DNA from: Kiloniella laminariae
GTDB taxonomy: Bacteria; Pseudomonadota; Alphaproteobacteria; Kiloniellales; Kiloniellaceae
Reading direction: 5' to 3'
DNA length: 64,000 nucleotides
NCBI RefSeq assembly: GCF_027214005.1
Contig: NZ_JAPWGY010000004.1
Location: forward strand, 1 to 64,000
Below, piece by piece: positions 9,861 through 19,641 of this stretch. The number at the start of each line of letters is the position of its first letter. Positions within the stretch are counted from its first letter, which is position 1. The position numbers and the translations under genes are program-made. Below the pieces are notes generated by a model. It made no database searches. It was given only the letters and a program-made list of their open reading frames with translations, and was not told where the DNA came from.

Positions 9861-10721
9861 ATGACAGACGTCGATCATATTATCGCCTTTCAAGGTGCCA
9901 AAGGAGCAAACTCTGACCTCGCATGTCATGCCGTGTTTCCCGAGATGGAATCACTGCCCTGTTACTCTTTTGAAGATACCTTTGCAGCGGTACATGAAGG
10001 CAAGGCGCGTCTGGCGATGATTCCGATTGAGAATTCCAGTGCGGGACGGGTGGCTGACAATCATCACCTGATGCCTGAATCCGGGCTGCATATCATCGGT
10101 GAGCATTACGAGAAGATCGAGCATCGGCTGTTGGCGCCAAAGGGGGCGTCCCTTGCGGGATTGAAGCAGGTCCACAGTCATGTGCATGCACTGGCGCAGT
10201 GTCGAAAATTTTTGCGCGCCCACAATATCGAGCCTGTTGTCGCTGCGGATACGGCGGGTGCTGCGCAACAGGTCGCCAAATGGAATGATCCTGAAATCGG
10301 GGCGATTGCTACGTCCCTTGCAGGCAAGATTTATGGCTTGGATACGCTGAACAGCGAAATCAGTGATGCCGAGGACAACACCACGCGGTTCCTGATCATG
10401 TCCAAAGATCCAATTGATCCTGATCCTGCAAAAACAAAGGTCATGACCACCTTTGTATTCAGGGTGCGGTCTGTTCCTGCTGCTCTATACAAAGCTCTTG
10501 GGGGCTTCGCGACCAATGGTGTGAACATTACCAAACTCGAGAGCTATATTACGGATGGCAGTTTCTCCGTTGCGCAATTTTATGCCGACATCGAGGGGCA
10601 TCCCAATGCACGTCTGGTGCGTTTGGCTTTGGAAGAGTTGAGTTTCTTTTCCAAGGAAGTCAAAATCCTTGGTGTCTATCCCGCAAACTCTTTCCGTGAT
10701 CGCGGAATGGCCGCGGAATAA
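9861..10721 (+). CDS. pheA: Prephenate dehydratase with C-terminal ACT domain
   Basis: A 286-residue monofunctional enzyme that converts prephenate to phenylpyruvate in phenylalanine synthesis. The catalytic domain occupies about residues 8-185, with the IPIENSSAGRV block and the N-T-T-R-F motif (NTTRFLIM). The ACT domain (about 200-278) has the phenylalanine-binding region GVNITKLESYITDGSFSVAQ, so feedback inhibition by phenylalanine is expected. The chorismate mutase activity is not fused here; a separate chorismate mutase gene lies at the right edge of the window. A terminator follows. Confidence 0.95.
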   Translation: MTDVDHIIAFQGAKGANSDLACHAVFPEMESLPCYSFEDTFAAVHEGKARLAMIPIENSSAGRVADNHHLMPESGLHIIGEHYEKIEHRLLAPKGASLAGLKQVHSHVHALAQCRKFLRAHNIEPVVAADTAGAAQQVAKWNDPEIGAIATSLAGKIYGLDTLNSEISDAEDNTTRFLIMSKDPIDPDPAKTKVMTTFVFRVRSVPAALYKALGGFATNGVNITKLESYITDGSFSVAQFYADIEGHPNARLVRLALEELSFFSKEVKILGVYPANSFRDRGMAAE

Positions 10722-10743
10722 GTTTTCCTGCTTATTGCTGAAC

Positions 10744-10779
10744 AAAAAAAGCCGATCCCAAAAGGATTCGGCTTTTTTT
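10744..10779. terminator. Bidirectional terminator between convergent pheA and nudC
   Basis: AAAAAAAGCCGATCC pairs with GGATTCGGCTTTTTTT around a short A-rich loop, with one bulged T. Runs of A and T on the two flanks let it serve both converging genes. Confidence 0.85.
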
Positions 10780-10807
10780 GTGTCCTTCTTGCGGGATCTT
10801 ACAGGAG

Positions 10808-11716
10808 TTATTTTTCGGCGAGCCAGTCTTCAACCAACACCCGTGAGATCGAATCCTTGCGGGGCAGGTTAAAGCTGTCGTTTTCAGGGGATGCCTTGAG
10901 TTCATCCCGGTGGAACCAGCGGGCGGATTCAATCTCTTTCGGGTCGAGCACGAGCGGGTCGTGGCGGTTGCCTTCAGCGGTAAAGCCGACCATCAGGGAT
11001 GCGGGAAAAGGCCAGGGTTGTGAAGAGTGGTATTTGACGTTGCGGACGTGAATGCCAACCTCTTCCCTGACTTCCCGGATTACCGTTTGTTCAAGGCTTT
11101 CGCCGATCTCGAGAAAGCCTGCCAAAACCGAATGCCCCCCGGGACGCCAGCCAGCGTTGCGGGCAAGCAGGCACCAGTCGCCATCTGTCACACGCATGAT
11201 GACCGCGGGATCCGTTCGGGGAAAGTGCATACGCCCGCAGCTTTCGCCTGTACAATGACGAACATGCCCGGCTTCGACGGATCTGGTTGGATTGCCACAA
11301 GAGCCGCAAAAACGGTGTTGGCGGTGCCAATGGGCGAGTCCTCTGGCATAGGACATGATGGCAGCATCGTCCGGGTCGAGAAAACTCCAGTGGTCGCGTA
11401 TATCAAGGAAGACCCCCTTCCTGAGGGGGGGAGGGCTTTCTGATTGAGGCAGGATGGCGCCAAGAATCGGTTGTTCATCCTTCAGGCCAAGAAAGATGAT
11501 CTCCTCAGCGATTTCAAATATCTCGCTGGCATCCAGGGCAGAAAGAAACAGGGGGACAGGTGCCGTTTCAGATACAAAAAGTCCGCGATGCCCCCAGACC
11601 GTCGTGACCAGACTGTTCGGGGCGCTACGATATCCCTGTAGCTGTTCGGGGAGCACGCGCAGGTGGGCTGCCCGATCCAGTTTTTCAGTGGTGTAGATAT
11701 GTAATTTTCCGCTCAT
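10808..11716 (-). CDS. nudC: NAD(+) diphosphatase NudC (Nudix family, zinc ribbon)
   Basis: About 302 residues from the ATG at 11716; a GTG at 11758 would add 14 residues but has no ribosome-binding site. The start of the mature fold, LDRAAHLR, is typical of the alphaproteobacterial protein. A zinc ribbon with Cys pairs (CGSCG and CTGESCG) precedes the Nudix box, G-F-L-E-I-G-E-S-L-E-x6-R-E-V-x-E-E-V-G-I. SQPWPFPASLMVGF, the NudC-specific SQPWPFPxS motif, follows. The family hydrolyses NADH/NAD and removes NAD caps from RNA. It is divergent from the SRP RNA gene. Confidence 0.93.
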   Translation of the reverse strand: MSGKLHIYTTEKLDRAAHLRVLPEQLQGYRSAPNSLVTTVWGHRGLFVSETAPVPLFLSALDASEIFEIAEEIIFLGLKDEQPILGAILPQSESPPPLRKGVFLDIRDHWSFLDPDDAAIMSYARGLAHWHRQHRFCGSCGNPTRSVEAGHVRHCTGESCGRMHFPRTDPAVIMRVTDGDWCLLARNAGWRPGGHSVLAGFLEIGESLEQTVIREVREEVGIHVRNVKYHSSQPWPFPASLMVGFTAEGNRHDPLVLDPKEIESARWFHRDELKASPENDSFNLPRKDSISRVLVEDWLAEK

Positions 11717-11863
11717 GGCCAGAGGGTGACCCAGAGAGGAGGTTCTGTAAATATCCACCTGAAAATATTTTGAGAATATAACCTGGCAGATTTTTGCTGA
11801 ATAATCTGGTGAATAAATGCAGTAAAAGGGGTTGCCTTCTGGCCAGAGAAGTCCGATATAAGG

Positions 11864-11962
11864 GGCGAGAGGTTGGCTACGGGCGTGGCGCTCGCCAACC
11901 CGGTCAGGTCCGGAAGGAAGCAGCCGTAACGAGTTAGCTGCGGGTCGTAGTTCAGCCTCTCA
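11864..11962 (+). ncRNA. ffs: Signal recognition particle 4.5S RNA (bacterial small SRP RNA)
   Basis: The Ffh-binding apical domain is unmistakable: GGTCAGGTCCGGAAGGAAGC followed by AGCCGTAACGA. The flanks fold into one long helix: GAGAGGTT near 11867-11874 pairs with AGCCTCTC near 11954-11961. The outer GATATAAG (11855-11862) and CTTATATC (11963-11970) also pair and could extend the stem or belong to the precursor. The location directly upstream of dnaX is the usual alphaproteobacterial setting. Exact ends are estimates. Confidence 0.95.
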
Positions 11963-12116
11963 CTTATATCGATGACTACCTAATGAATTGAAGTAACGGG
12001 CTTATGGCTCGTTTTTTTATGCCAAAATTTCTCTTTCCTGCTTCTCTTTTCACAGCGTTTGCCTTGTTGCCGCAATGGGGTAAAGTGAGACGAAACAGGA
12101 GAAAATCAGCAACTGC

Positions 12117-14036
12117 ATGACCGATAATTCCACAAACAAGCCAATTCAAAAGGGCGAATCCGCTACTGCCTATCAGGTGCTGGCGCGTAAGTATCGTCCT
12201 ACATCTTTTCGTGATCTTTTTGGGCAGGTGGCACTGGTCCAGACCATTACGAACGCCCTCGAAAGTGGGCGACTGGCCCATGCCTTTGTCTTGACCGGTG
12301 TGCGGGGGGTCGGAAAGACGACCTCTGCCCGGATTATTGCCAAGGCACTTAACTGTATCGGAGCAGACGGCAAGGGAGAACCGACAGCAGATCCCTGCGG
12401 TGTCTGCGAAAGCTGTGTCTCGATTGCCCAGGACCGTCATGTTGATGTCATGGAAATGGATGCCGCCAGCCGTACCGGTGTGGGGGATATACGAGAACTG
12501 ATCGAGAGTGTTCGGTACCGCCCGGTTTCAGCGCGCAAAAAAGTTTATATCATCGATGAGGTGCACATGTTGTCCAACAGCGCTTTCAACGCGTTGTTAA
12601 AGACTCTGGAAGAACCTCCCGAGCATGTTGTCTTCATTTTTGCCACGACAGAAATCCGCAAGGTGCCTGTGACAGTCCTTTCGCGCTGCCAGAGATTTGA
12701 TCTGCGCCGTCTGGAGCACGAAGAACTGATTGCACTTTTTTCCAAGGTGATGAAGAGCGAAGAGATTACTTTTGAGGAAGAGGCTCTGGGGCTGTTGGCG
12801 CGGGCTGCTGACGGCTCGGCAAGAGATGGTTTGTCTCTGCTTGACCAGGCCATCGCCCTTGGCGGCGGTCGCGCAATCGAGACCGAACCTGTACGCCATA
12901 TGCTTGGACTTGCGGATCGTACCCGGATTTTTGATCTTCTCGACGTTCTGCTGCGCGGAGACAGTGCCGCGGCACTGGAAATTCTGAGTGATCTGTACCA
13001 TGGCGGGACAGAGCCGGTCGTGGTCATGAAAGATCTGCTGGAGCTCTGCCATCTTCTGACCCGGGCCAAGCTGGTGCCAAAAACACTGGAATCTCCTGGA
13101 ACACCCGAAGCGGAACGGGTCCGTGGCGGGGAAATGTGCAGCAGGCTGACCATGCCGTTGCTGGCCCGTGTGTGGCAAATGTTGCTGAAGGGACTGGGAG
13201 AGATCCAGACCGCACCGCATCCCCTGCAGGCTGCCGAGATGGTTCTGATCCGTCTGGCCTATGCCAGTACATTGCCAACCCCGGGGGACCTGATAAAAAA
13301 GCTCCAGGACGCGCCAGCGGGTAACGCCCCTGCTGGTGACGTCCGAAATGTTTCAGGCGATACAACATATCGAAATATGACTTCCGGGGTGGGACAAGGT
13401 GTGTCCCGATCTGGTGGTGTAACGGCTGTTGCCTTGGCGCAGACCGAAGATCTTTCAGGTGAGCAGGTACAATCCTCTCGCCCTGCTCTGGTGGTCGATA
13501 ATACGGCGCTGAGATCTGCAGGAATGGAGCAGGATGAACCGTTTGCCGCTCCCCAGACCTTCCGCGAAGTGATTGAGCTGGCGCGAGATCAGGGACAACG
13601 TATTCTGTCTGCCTATCTGGCAAATGATGTGCATCTCATCCGCTTTGCTCCGGGTGAAATCAACTACAAGCCTACGGATCATGCGCCACGTGATCTTTCT
13701 GCCCAAATCCAGCGGCATTTGAAAGAGTGGACTGGCAAGGACTGGAAGGTCACCGAATCTTCGCGCGAAGGCGTCGAAACCATCCGGGTCCAGGAAAAGC
13801 AGATCAATCAGGAGCTGGATGAAAAGGCGATGGAGGACGCGCTGGTTAAGGCGGCTCTTCGGCTTTTCCCGGGGAGTAAATTAATTAGCCGAAAAGGCTT
13901 GATGCCAGACAACTTTGTAGTAGAAGGCATAGAAGAACAGATACTGATGGATCCAATGGCTGACCCGGATATGGGAGATCCCGATCTCGATGATAGCGAG
14001 TTGGTCCGTCGACTTAATAGTGGAGATAATATCTGA
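12117..14036 (+). CDS. dnaX: DNA polymerase III subunits gamma and tau
   Basis: A 639-residue clamp-loader ATPase. Walker A GVRGVGKT is at 61-68, a zinc module uses Cys80, Cys94, Cys97 and Cys100, and the Walker B box DEVH is at 147-150. An arginine-finger region follows in VLSRCQRF. About 270 residues after the loader core form the tau-type extension that should contact DnaB and the polymerase. I found no obvious slippery sequence for a shorter gamma form. Its TGA overlaps the ATG of ybaB by one base, so dnaX, ybaB and recR form a tightly coupled replication/repair operon. Confidence 0.96.
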   Translation: MTDNSTNKPIQKGESATAYQVLARKYRPTSFRDLFGQVALVQTITNALESGRLAHAFVLTGVRGVGKTTSARIIAKALNCIGADGKGEPTADPCGVCESCVSIAQDRHVDVMEMDAASRTGVGDIRELIESVRYRPVSARKKVYIIDEVHMLSNSAFNALLKTLEEPPEHVVFIFATTEIRKVPVTVLSRCQRFDLRRLEHEELIALFSKVMKSEEITFEEEALGLLARAADGSARDGLSLLDQAIALGGGRAIETEPVRHMLGLADRTRIFDLLDVLLRGDSAAALEILSDLYHGGTEPVVVMKDLLELCHLLTRAKLVPKTLESPGTPEAERVRGGEMCSRLTMPLLARVWQMLLKGLGEIQTAPHPLQAAEMVLIRLAYASTLPTPGDLIKKLQDAPAGNAPAGDVRNVSGDTTYRNMTSGVGQGVSRSGGVTAVALAQTEDLSGEQVQSSRPALVVDNTALRSAGMEQDEPFAAPQTFREVIELARDQGQRILSAYLANDVHLIRFAPGEINYKPTDHAPRDLSAQIQRHLKEWTGKDWKVTESSREGVETIRVQEKQINQELDEKAMEDALVKAALRLFPGSKLISRKGLMPDNFVVEGIEEQILMDPMADPDMGDPDLDDSELVRRLNSGDNI

Positions 14037-14359
14037 TGAAAAACCTTGCCGGATTGATGAAACAGGCTCAGCAGATGCAGAGCAAAATGGCTGAAATGCA
14101 GGAAGCCCTTACTGCTTTGGAAATTGAAGGCTCTTCTGGAGCCGGCATGGTCAAGGTGGTTATGAGTGGCAAACATGAACTCCGTTCGGTAAAGATTGAT
14201 CCTTCCCTGATCAACCCGGATGATGTCGAAGTCCTGGAAGACCTGATCATGGCTGCGGTAAACGACGCCAAGACCAAGGTAGAGACAACAACCCAGGAAA
14301 GAATGCAGGATGTCACCGGGGGACTTAATCTTCCTGCCGGTATGAAGCTGCCTTTCTAG
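14036..14359 (+). CDS. ybaB: YbaB/EbfC-family nucleoid-associated protein
   Basis: A 107-residue DNA-binding protein. The N-terminus [20 protein letters not shown] is the family hallmark helix, followed by a central beta region ([20 protein letters not shown]) and a C-terminal helix containing AMINDAKTK-like sequence (AAVNDAKTK). The family forms dimers that bind and bend DNA. It sits between dnaX and recR, as in very many bacteria; translation is coupled to dnaX by a one-base overlap. Confidence 0.95.
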   Translation: MKNLAGLMKQAQQMQSKMAEMQEALTALEIEGSSGAGMVKVVMSGKHELRSVKIDPSLINPDDVEVLEDLIMAAVNDAKTKVETTTQERMQDVTGGLNLPAGMKLPF

Positions 14360-14372
14360 GTCTGATTGCTTC

Positions 14373-14969
14373 ATGGCAAAGAGCGAGATAGATCGCCTGG
14401 CACAACTGCTTTCCCGCCTTCCCGGGCTCGGTCCGCGCTCGGCGAGGCGGGTGGTTCTGCATCTGATGAAAAAGCGGGAAAGTTTGATGCTGCCTTTGGC
14501 CAAGGCCATGATGGAGGCCGCGTCAAGCATCACGAACTGTACGATTTGCGGAAATCTCGATTCTGAAAATCCTTGCGGCATTTGTCAGCATCCCAACCGG
14601 GATGACAGCAAGATATGTGTTGTCGAAGATGTGGGAGACCTCTGGGCGCTGGAACGCAGCGGTGCTTTCAAGGGACGCTATCATGTCTTGGGCGGGACTC
14701 TTTCGGCGCTGGATGGACGTGGTCCGGCCCAATTGAATATTAATAGCCTGCTGGATCGTGCTTCTTCTGAGCAGGTTCAGGAAATCATTCTGGCTCTCAG
14801 TGCGACAGTAGACGGCCAGACCACGGTGCATTATCTGAGTGAATGCCTTGCAGGGCATGAGGTGGAAATTTCCAAGCTGGCTCATGGTGTCCCTGTCGGG
14901 GGCAGTCTGGATTATCTGGATGACGGCACACTGACAGCAGCCCTGAAGTCGCGACGCTCTACCCGTTAA
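14373..14969 (+). CDS. recR: Recombination protein RecR
   Basis: A 198-residue recombination mediator of the RecFOR pathway that helps load RecA at gaps. An N-terminal helix-hairpin-helix ([16 protein letters not shown], about 16-31) is followed by a four-cysteine zinc site (Cys56, 59, 68, 71) and a Toprim domain starting at [14 protein letters not shown] (about 81-94). Length and order are standard. Third gene of the dnaX operon. Confidence 0.96.
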   Translation: MAKSEIDRLAQLLSRLPGLGPRSARRVVLHLMKKRESLMLPLAKAMMEAASSITNCTICGNLDSENPCGICQHPNRDDSKICVVEDVGDLWALERSGAFKGRYHVLGGTLSALDGRGPAQLNINSLLDRASSEQVQEIILALSATVDGQTTVHYLSECLAGHEVEISKLAHGVPVGGSLDYLDDGTLTAALKSRRSTR

Positions 14970-15113
14970 CCCCTATTGTTTTATCCATAAAGGCGGTTTT
15001 CCCTTACCATTGTTTCTGATTTGAATGACACCTGATTTAGATTGCATGAGGAAATTATTCTTCCTATGAGTGTTAGAGACCGTCTTCTTGTCGTTCTGTG
15101 TTTGTGAGGGGTT

Positions 15114-15635
15114 ATGTCTAAAATCGCATCTTCTGTTTTACTTTTATCCCTGGCTTTTCTCACAGCTTGTAAAACGATGAGTGATAGCTGGAGCGATTGG
15201 GAAGGCATTCCCTATCACGAAGCCCTGTTGCAATGGGATGCCCCAGCGCACTCTGATCTTCTTGCCCGCAAGATTTCCTATAACGGCTCTTATCAGGAAC
15301 AGTGGTCATGGCCAACAGGAGGAATTTTCCTGGCAAAGGCAGGACACGGCTATTATTACCGTGAAGTTCCGGGACCTCGGGAATTTGGCGAGGTGATGTC
15401 AGACTGGAGAATGTTTGAAACATCTGCCATAGCAATCAAAGAAGACGAAGTCGAAGAAATTGAGAATAAATATGGGAAATTCCTCTTTGTAGATGTGAAA
15501 AACGATGAGGGAGAAGACTGTTGGCTGTTTTTACAGGGAGATTCCCGTGGGCTCTTTTCTGGTTATGAGTGCGGTGCCACTCGAAAAAATAGAGAAGAGC
15601 TGTTGCAGTTCGCACAGAACTATCGCGTGAAATAG
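15114..15635 (+). CDS. Small predicted lipoprotein of unknown function
   Basis: 173 residues with a type II signal peptide: MSKIASSVLLLSLAFLTAC, where L-T-A-C is the lipobox and Cys19 the lipidated residue. The residue at +2 is Lys, not Asp, so outer-membrane sorting is plausible. The mature part is rich in aromatic and acidic residues (SDSWSDWEGIPY, GHGYYYREVPG) and holds two cysteines late in the chain (CWLF and YECG), possibly a disulfide. I do not recognise the family. A GAGGGG ribosome-binding site precedes the ATG. It lies 90 bases before the DUF4139 gene and may be cotranscribed with it. Confidence 0.75.
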   Translation: MSKIASSVLLLSLAFLTACKTMSDSWSDWEGIPYHEALLQWDAPAHSDLLARKISYNGSYQEQWSWPTGGIFLAKAGHGYYYREVPGPREFGEVMSDWRMFETSAIAIKEDEVEEIENKYGKFLFVDVKNDEGEDCWLFLQGDSRGLFSGYECGATRKNREELLQFAQNYRVK

Positions 15636-15728
15636 GCAGGCAAGCTTGTGGCGCATTCAGGTCATCTTTTGAACCAATTTTCCTGTCAGGATCCTGCGCA
15701 AAGAAATGTTGAAACACGGGGAATGAAT

Positions 15729-17174
15729 ATGAGTGAACTTTCAAAAGGCTTCAGCAAAAGATGCCTTGTCTCGGCGACAGCTCTGATGCTTGGTTTGAGC
15801 AGTGTTTCAATGGTTGCAGCAGCGGAAATATCGATTTCGGCTGAAAACAGTCAACAGACAGAACTGGTTTTCTATAGCGGTAACCTTGGTCAAGTCAGTC
15901 AGATCCGTCGGGGGACACTGGAAAAGGGACCTTCCACCCTAGCTTTGGCAGATGTCAGCCCATATTTACTGCTCGATAGCCTGTTTCTGGGCGGCCAGGA
16001 CATCCGGGTACGGGAACAAAGGCTGGATCGGGAAGTTCTTTCCCCCCAGCGTCTTCTTGAAGCGTCTTTGGGGAAAACGGTTACTGTTGTTAAGACCAAC
16101 CCGGAAACAGGCGAAGAAACCAGTGAATTAGCGCAGGTTCTTGCCGTGAGGGAAGGGTTGGTTCTGAAGATAGGGGATCGCATTGAAACCACGGTTCCCG
16201 GACGTCTGGTTTATGATGCCATTCCTGAAGGATTGCGCTCGGAACCTGCTTTACTCGCTGTTGTCGAAAGCAACAAGGCCGGGGATCAGGATCTGTCTCT
16301 AACCTATCTGACCACAGGACTGGAATGGGGAGTTACCTATGTCGCAGAGCTGGCGCCAGCAGGAGATCGTCTTCAGCTTACGGCTATGGCCACTCTGACA
16401 AACCAGACGGGAGTCGACTTTAAACAGGCTGATGTCCGGCTGGTTGCCGGTGATGTGAACAGAGTCAGTGCCCCCCGTTATGACATGATGCAAAAGGGGG
16501 GGATGCCCATGGCGTCCATGGCGATGGAATCTGATGTTGCTATGCCCGAACGCCAGTCTGTTGCCGACCGTGATGTCTATTCGGTTCCGGGTAAAATTGA
16601 TATCGGTGGCAATGAAAGCAAACAGATCAGTCTGCTGGAAAATTCTTCGGTAGAGGTCGAGCGACGTTTCCGTTTCCAGGGGTTGATCATGCCCTATAAT
16701 GGTCAGGATGACAGTGGGAGACAGCAAGCCGAGATTGTCCTGAAAACCAAGAATGCCAAGGACAAAGGTTTGGGACAGGCACTGCCTGCAGGAACCTTAC
16801 GGGTTTATCAGAAAGGCACTGACAAGGCTGCTGCCATTTTTATGGGGGAGGATCTCCTGCCAGCCGTGCCGGTAGGTGAGGATTTCGAACTGCTGATCGG
16901 TTCTGCAAACCAGGTAAGCGGCCAGGCCAAGCAAACCTCCTATGAGCAGCTTTCCCGTAACAGCTACCAACTCAGTCAGGAGATCAGCCTGAGCAACAGT
17001 GGTAAAGAAGCTGTTGTGGTCGATGTGATCGGACAACTGCCGGGGAATTGGAAAATTCTGGAAGAAAGTGCCAAGCATAAGACCGAGAGCGCCCGAAAGG
17101 TGGTTTGGTCGATTGAGGTTCCGGCTGAAGGAAAAAGCAAATTTGACTACAAATTGAGAGTTTCGCACGAATAG
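15729..17174 (+). CDS. Secreted DUF4139-domain protein
   Basis: About 481 residues starting at the ATG at 15729, chosen because GGGGA lies six bases upstream; an in-frame ATG at 15723 and a distant GTG at 15648 are less likely. A signal peptide ends near MVAAAEIS. The rest is beta-rich: SAENSQQTELVFYSGNLGQVSQIRR opens the domain, and the LTYLTTGLEWGVTYVAEL block is the DUF4139 core. This family is exported in Gram-negative bacteria and has no assigned biochemical role. The C-terminus (WSIEVPAEGKSKFDYKLRV) is a typical Ig-like strand end. A strong terminator follows. Confidence 0.85.
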   Translation: MSELSKGFSKRCLVSATALMLGLSSVSMVAAAEISISAENSQQTELVFYSGNLGQVSQIRRGTLEKGPSTLALADVSPYLLLDSLFLGGQDIRVREQRLDREVLSPQRLLEASLGKTVTVVKTNPETGEETSELAQVLAVREGLVLKIGDRIETTVPGRLVYDAIPEGLRSEPALLAVVESNKAGDQDLSLTYLTTGLEWGVTYVAELAPAGDRLQLTAMATLTNQTGVDFKQADVRLVAGDVNRVSAPRYDMMQKGGMPMASMAMESDVAMPERQSVADRDVYSVPGKIDIGGNESKQISLLENSSVEVERRFRFQGLIMPYNGQDDSGRQQAEIVLKTKNAKDKGLGQALPAGTLRVYQKGTDKAAAIFMGEDLLPAVPVGEDFELLIGSANQVSGQAKQTSYEQLSRNSYQLSQEISLSNSGKEAVVVDVIGQLPGNWKILEESAKHKTESARKVVWSIEVPAEGKSKFDYKLRVSHE

Positions 17175-17199
17175 CAGAAAAGCTGCTGCGGTTAAAATC

Positions 17200-17235
17200 A
17201 AAGCCCCTTTCTGATATCACCGGAAAGGGGCTTTT
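17200..17235. terminator. Terminator after the DUF4139 gene
   Basis: AAAGCCCCTTTC and GGAAAGGGGCTTTT form a 12-base stem around a 10-base loop with terminal T residues. It lies between the convergent DUF4139 gene and rmuC, so it can serve both. Confidence 0.85.
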
Positions 17236-17258
17236 GTGTTCTTGGTGAAAAATAAGGC

Positions 17259-18776
17259 TCAGGTGTCCTCGTGCGATAGAAGACTCAAATGATCCTTGTT
17301 ACTGTCTGCGATATCATCTGTTTCGTCGGTATCACCTTCTAAAAACTCTGTCAGGTTTGCAGGTAGAGATTTACTGGTTTTAGCACCCATTTTTTGTAAT
17401 TGGTCTACGCGTCGAAGGATGTTCCCTGTACCGTCTTTAAGCTTGTTCAGTGCGTCGCCATGACTTTTCTGGGCCTTGCCGATAAAATCACCAACTTTGT
17501 TCAGGTCTTCTGCAAAGCCGACGAATTTGTCATAGAGTTTGCCTGCACTGTTGGCGATTTTCTGGGCATTCTGGTTCTGATCTTCGTAACGCCAGATGTT
17601 TTCAACCGTGCGCAAGGCCAGGAGCAAGGTCGAAGGAGTAACAATGACCACATTCTTTTCCAGAGCCTGCCCGACCAGATCCGGTTGTTGTTGCACGGCG
17701 ATACTGAAGGCTCCTTCTATTGGCATGAAGAGCAAAACGTAATCCAGCGAACGTATACCATCGAGCTCGTGATAGGATTTTCTTGAAAGATCCCGGACAT
17801 GGTTCTGAATCGAGACGATGTGTTCCGCAAGATATGTTGTGGACTGGGTATCGTCATCCGCAGAGTGTAAACGTTCATAGGCTGTCAGGGACACTTTGGA
17901 ATCAATGACGATATCCTTGCCATTTGGCATATGGACGACCACATCGGGTCGATAGCGCTTGCCTTCTTCATTATGCATGGATTGCTGGACGGAGTATTCC
18001 CGTCCTTTTGTCAGGCCGGATTTTTCCAGAACCATTTCCAGGATCATCTCACCCCAGGCCCCTTGTGTCTGGCTTTGGCCTTTCAGGGCGCGGGTGAGAT
18101 TATGCGTGTCCTCGCTGACCTGTTTGTTGAGTTGGGCGAGACGTTCGACCTCCCGGTGGAGAGAAAAACGTTCCTTTGATTCCTTGTCGTAGGTTTCCTC
18201 GACCTTCTTTTGAAAACTGACAATGTTTTCCTTCAGCGGATTGAGCAGGACTTCGAGACCCTGCTTGTTTTGCTCGGTAAACTTGCGGGATTTCTCCTCC
18301 AGGATACGGTTGGCAAGATTTTCAAACTGTTCGGTCAGTTTTTGCCGGGCTTCATCAAGTATCTGCAGTTTCTCTGTCTGGGCTTCCCGCTCTTTTTGCA
18401 GGGTTGTTCGAGACTCGGCATCCCGATTTTCCAGCCGGGCAATGATTTCCCGCTTGTTCGCCAGTTCTGTTTCAAGCTGCTGCTGTTTTTCCAGAAGTTC
18501 GGGGATTCTGGTGGCTTTCTGTTCCTCTGCTGCGGCACGAGAGGCCACATCTGTCAGGGTTTCGCGGAGTTCCTCCCGGTCATCGGCAAGTTTTGTGAAG
18601 AGTTCGGCTTGCTGTATCCGTTCCAGCAAGAGTTCATCCTGGCGTTTGGTCAGGGAGCGGTTTTCTGTCTGGAGCTCGGAAATGGTCGAGCGGTTTTTCA
18701 GAATAAAAACGAGGCTGATTAAAGCTGTAATGGTCAGGCCAACAAGGCCGCCGAGCAGAAGAGTCGTGAGATCCAT
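17259..18776 (-). CDS. rmuC: DNA recombination protein RmuC homologue
   Basis: 505 residues. One N-terminal membrane helix (about 5-27) is followed by about 170 residues of coiled coil rich in Glu, Gln, Arg and Lys, then the RmuC domain with GQSQTQGAWGEMILEMVLEKSGL and the conserved PDVVVHMPNGKDIVIDSKVSL. The family has a restriction-endonuclease-like fold and limits inversions at short inverted repeats; the V-I-D-S-K motif is the likely active-site strand. The acidic C-terminus (EGDTDETDD) is probably disordered. It is divergent from def. Confidence 0.94.
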   Translation of the reverse strand: MDLTTLLLGGLVGLTITALISLVFILKNRSTISELQTENRSLTKRQDELLLERIQQAELFTKLADDREELRETLTDVASRAAAEEQKATRIPELLEKQQQLETELANKREIIARLENRDAESRTTLQKEREAQTEKLQILDEARQKLTEQFENLANRILEEKSRKFTEQNKQGLEVLLNPLKENIVSFQKKVEETYDKESKERFSLHREVERLAQLNKQVSEDTHNLTRALKGQSQTQGAWGEMILEMVLEKSGLTKGREYSVQQSMHNEEGKRYRPDVVVHMPNGKDIVIDSKVSLTAYERLHSADDDTQSTTYLAEHIVSIQNHVRDLSRKSYHELDGIRSLDYVLLFMPIEGAFSIAVQQQPDLVGQALEKNVVIVTPSTLLLALRTVENIWRYEDQNQNAQKIANSAGKLYDKFVGFAEDLNKVGDFIGKAQKSHGDALNKLKDGTGNILRRVDQLQKMGAKTSKSLPANLTEFLEGDTDETDDIADSNKDHLSLLSHEDT

Positions 18777-19010
18777 TGGGTGCCCTGGATGGTAAAATGA
18801 TAGCGGGACTGCGAGTCGCTTTGTACTCTAGCATGTAAGATGATCTGTCGTCAGTAACACGATCACGCTTTGTTCTAAAGAATGGCTTTGCCTTGACCTT
18901 CTTGCGCCAAGGCAATACCTAAAGAGCAATGGTTGTTGATGCTGCTGCTCGATCCCTGTTCGAGAGCCAGTGAAGCCTGCGGTTTAATTTTATTTATACA
19001 GTGAGTAATC

Positions 19011-19520
19011 ATGACTATTCGTGAGATCGTCATCGCACCTGATCCTGTGTTGAAGAAGGTCTGTGACCCCGTTGATGCGGTGGATGACGGCATTCGCACT
19101 CTTATGGATGATATGCTGGAGACCATGTACAAGGCGCCGGGAATTGGACTGGCAGCCTGTCAGATCGGGGTAACCAAGCGGGTGATCGTTGTGGATGTCA
19201 GCGATGACAAGGAAGAAAAGCGCCCCTACTGTATGGCAAACCCTGAAATCATCTGGGAATCTGAAGAGTATTCTGCCTACCAGGAGGGCTGTCTTTCCTT
19301 GCCGGAGCAGTATGCAGAAGTCGAGCGTCCGGCTGCTGTCCGGATCTCTTACCTGGATCGAGAGGGTAAAAGGCAGGAGCTGGAAGCAACCGATTTGCTT
19401 GCAACCTGTATCCAGCACGAAATCGATCACCTGAACGGGGTACTTTTTATCGACCATATCTCGAAATTAAAACGCGGTATGATCATGAAAAAACTCAAGA
19501 AACTGACCGCAAATCAATAG
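19011..19520 (+). CDS. def: Peptide deformylase
   Basis: A 169-residue iron/zinc enzyme that removes the formyl group from new proteins. All three family motifs are present: GIGLAACQ (44-51), EGCLSLP (92-98, metal ligand Cys94) and QHEIDH (135-140, two His ligands and the catalytic Glu). Length is normal. It is followed by fmt, which adds the formyl group, and truA; the def-fmt-truA order is standard. The 120-base gap before fmt carries no clear terminator. Confidence 0.97.
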   Translation: MTIREIVIAPDPVLKKVCDPVDAVDDGIRTLMDDMLETMYKAPGIGLAACQIGVTKRVIVVDVSDDKEEKRPYCMANPEIIWESEEYSAYQEGCLSLPEQYAEVERPAAVRISYLDREGKRQELEATDLLATCIQHEIDHLNGVLFIDHISKLKRGMIMKKLKKLTANQ

Positions 19521-19641
19521 CAGTTTCCGGGCCTCTAAGCTGTTGGTAGCCGAGGAGGTTTCTGCTTGTTTCAAGAACACCAAAGCGCCAAAACGTAGAG
19601 ATGCCTGATAAAGATGATAACGGGAATGGAACAGAGCTGAG

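Noticed and set aside
12545-13623. Long antisense open frames within dnaX
   Set aside because: They mirror the codon structure of dnaX, have no ribosome-binding sites and no recognisable protein features.
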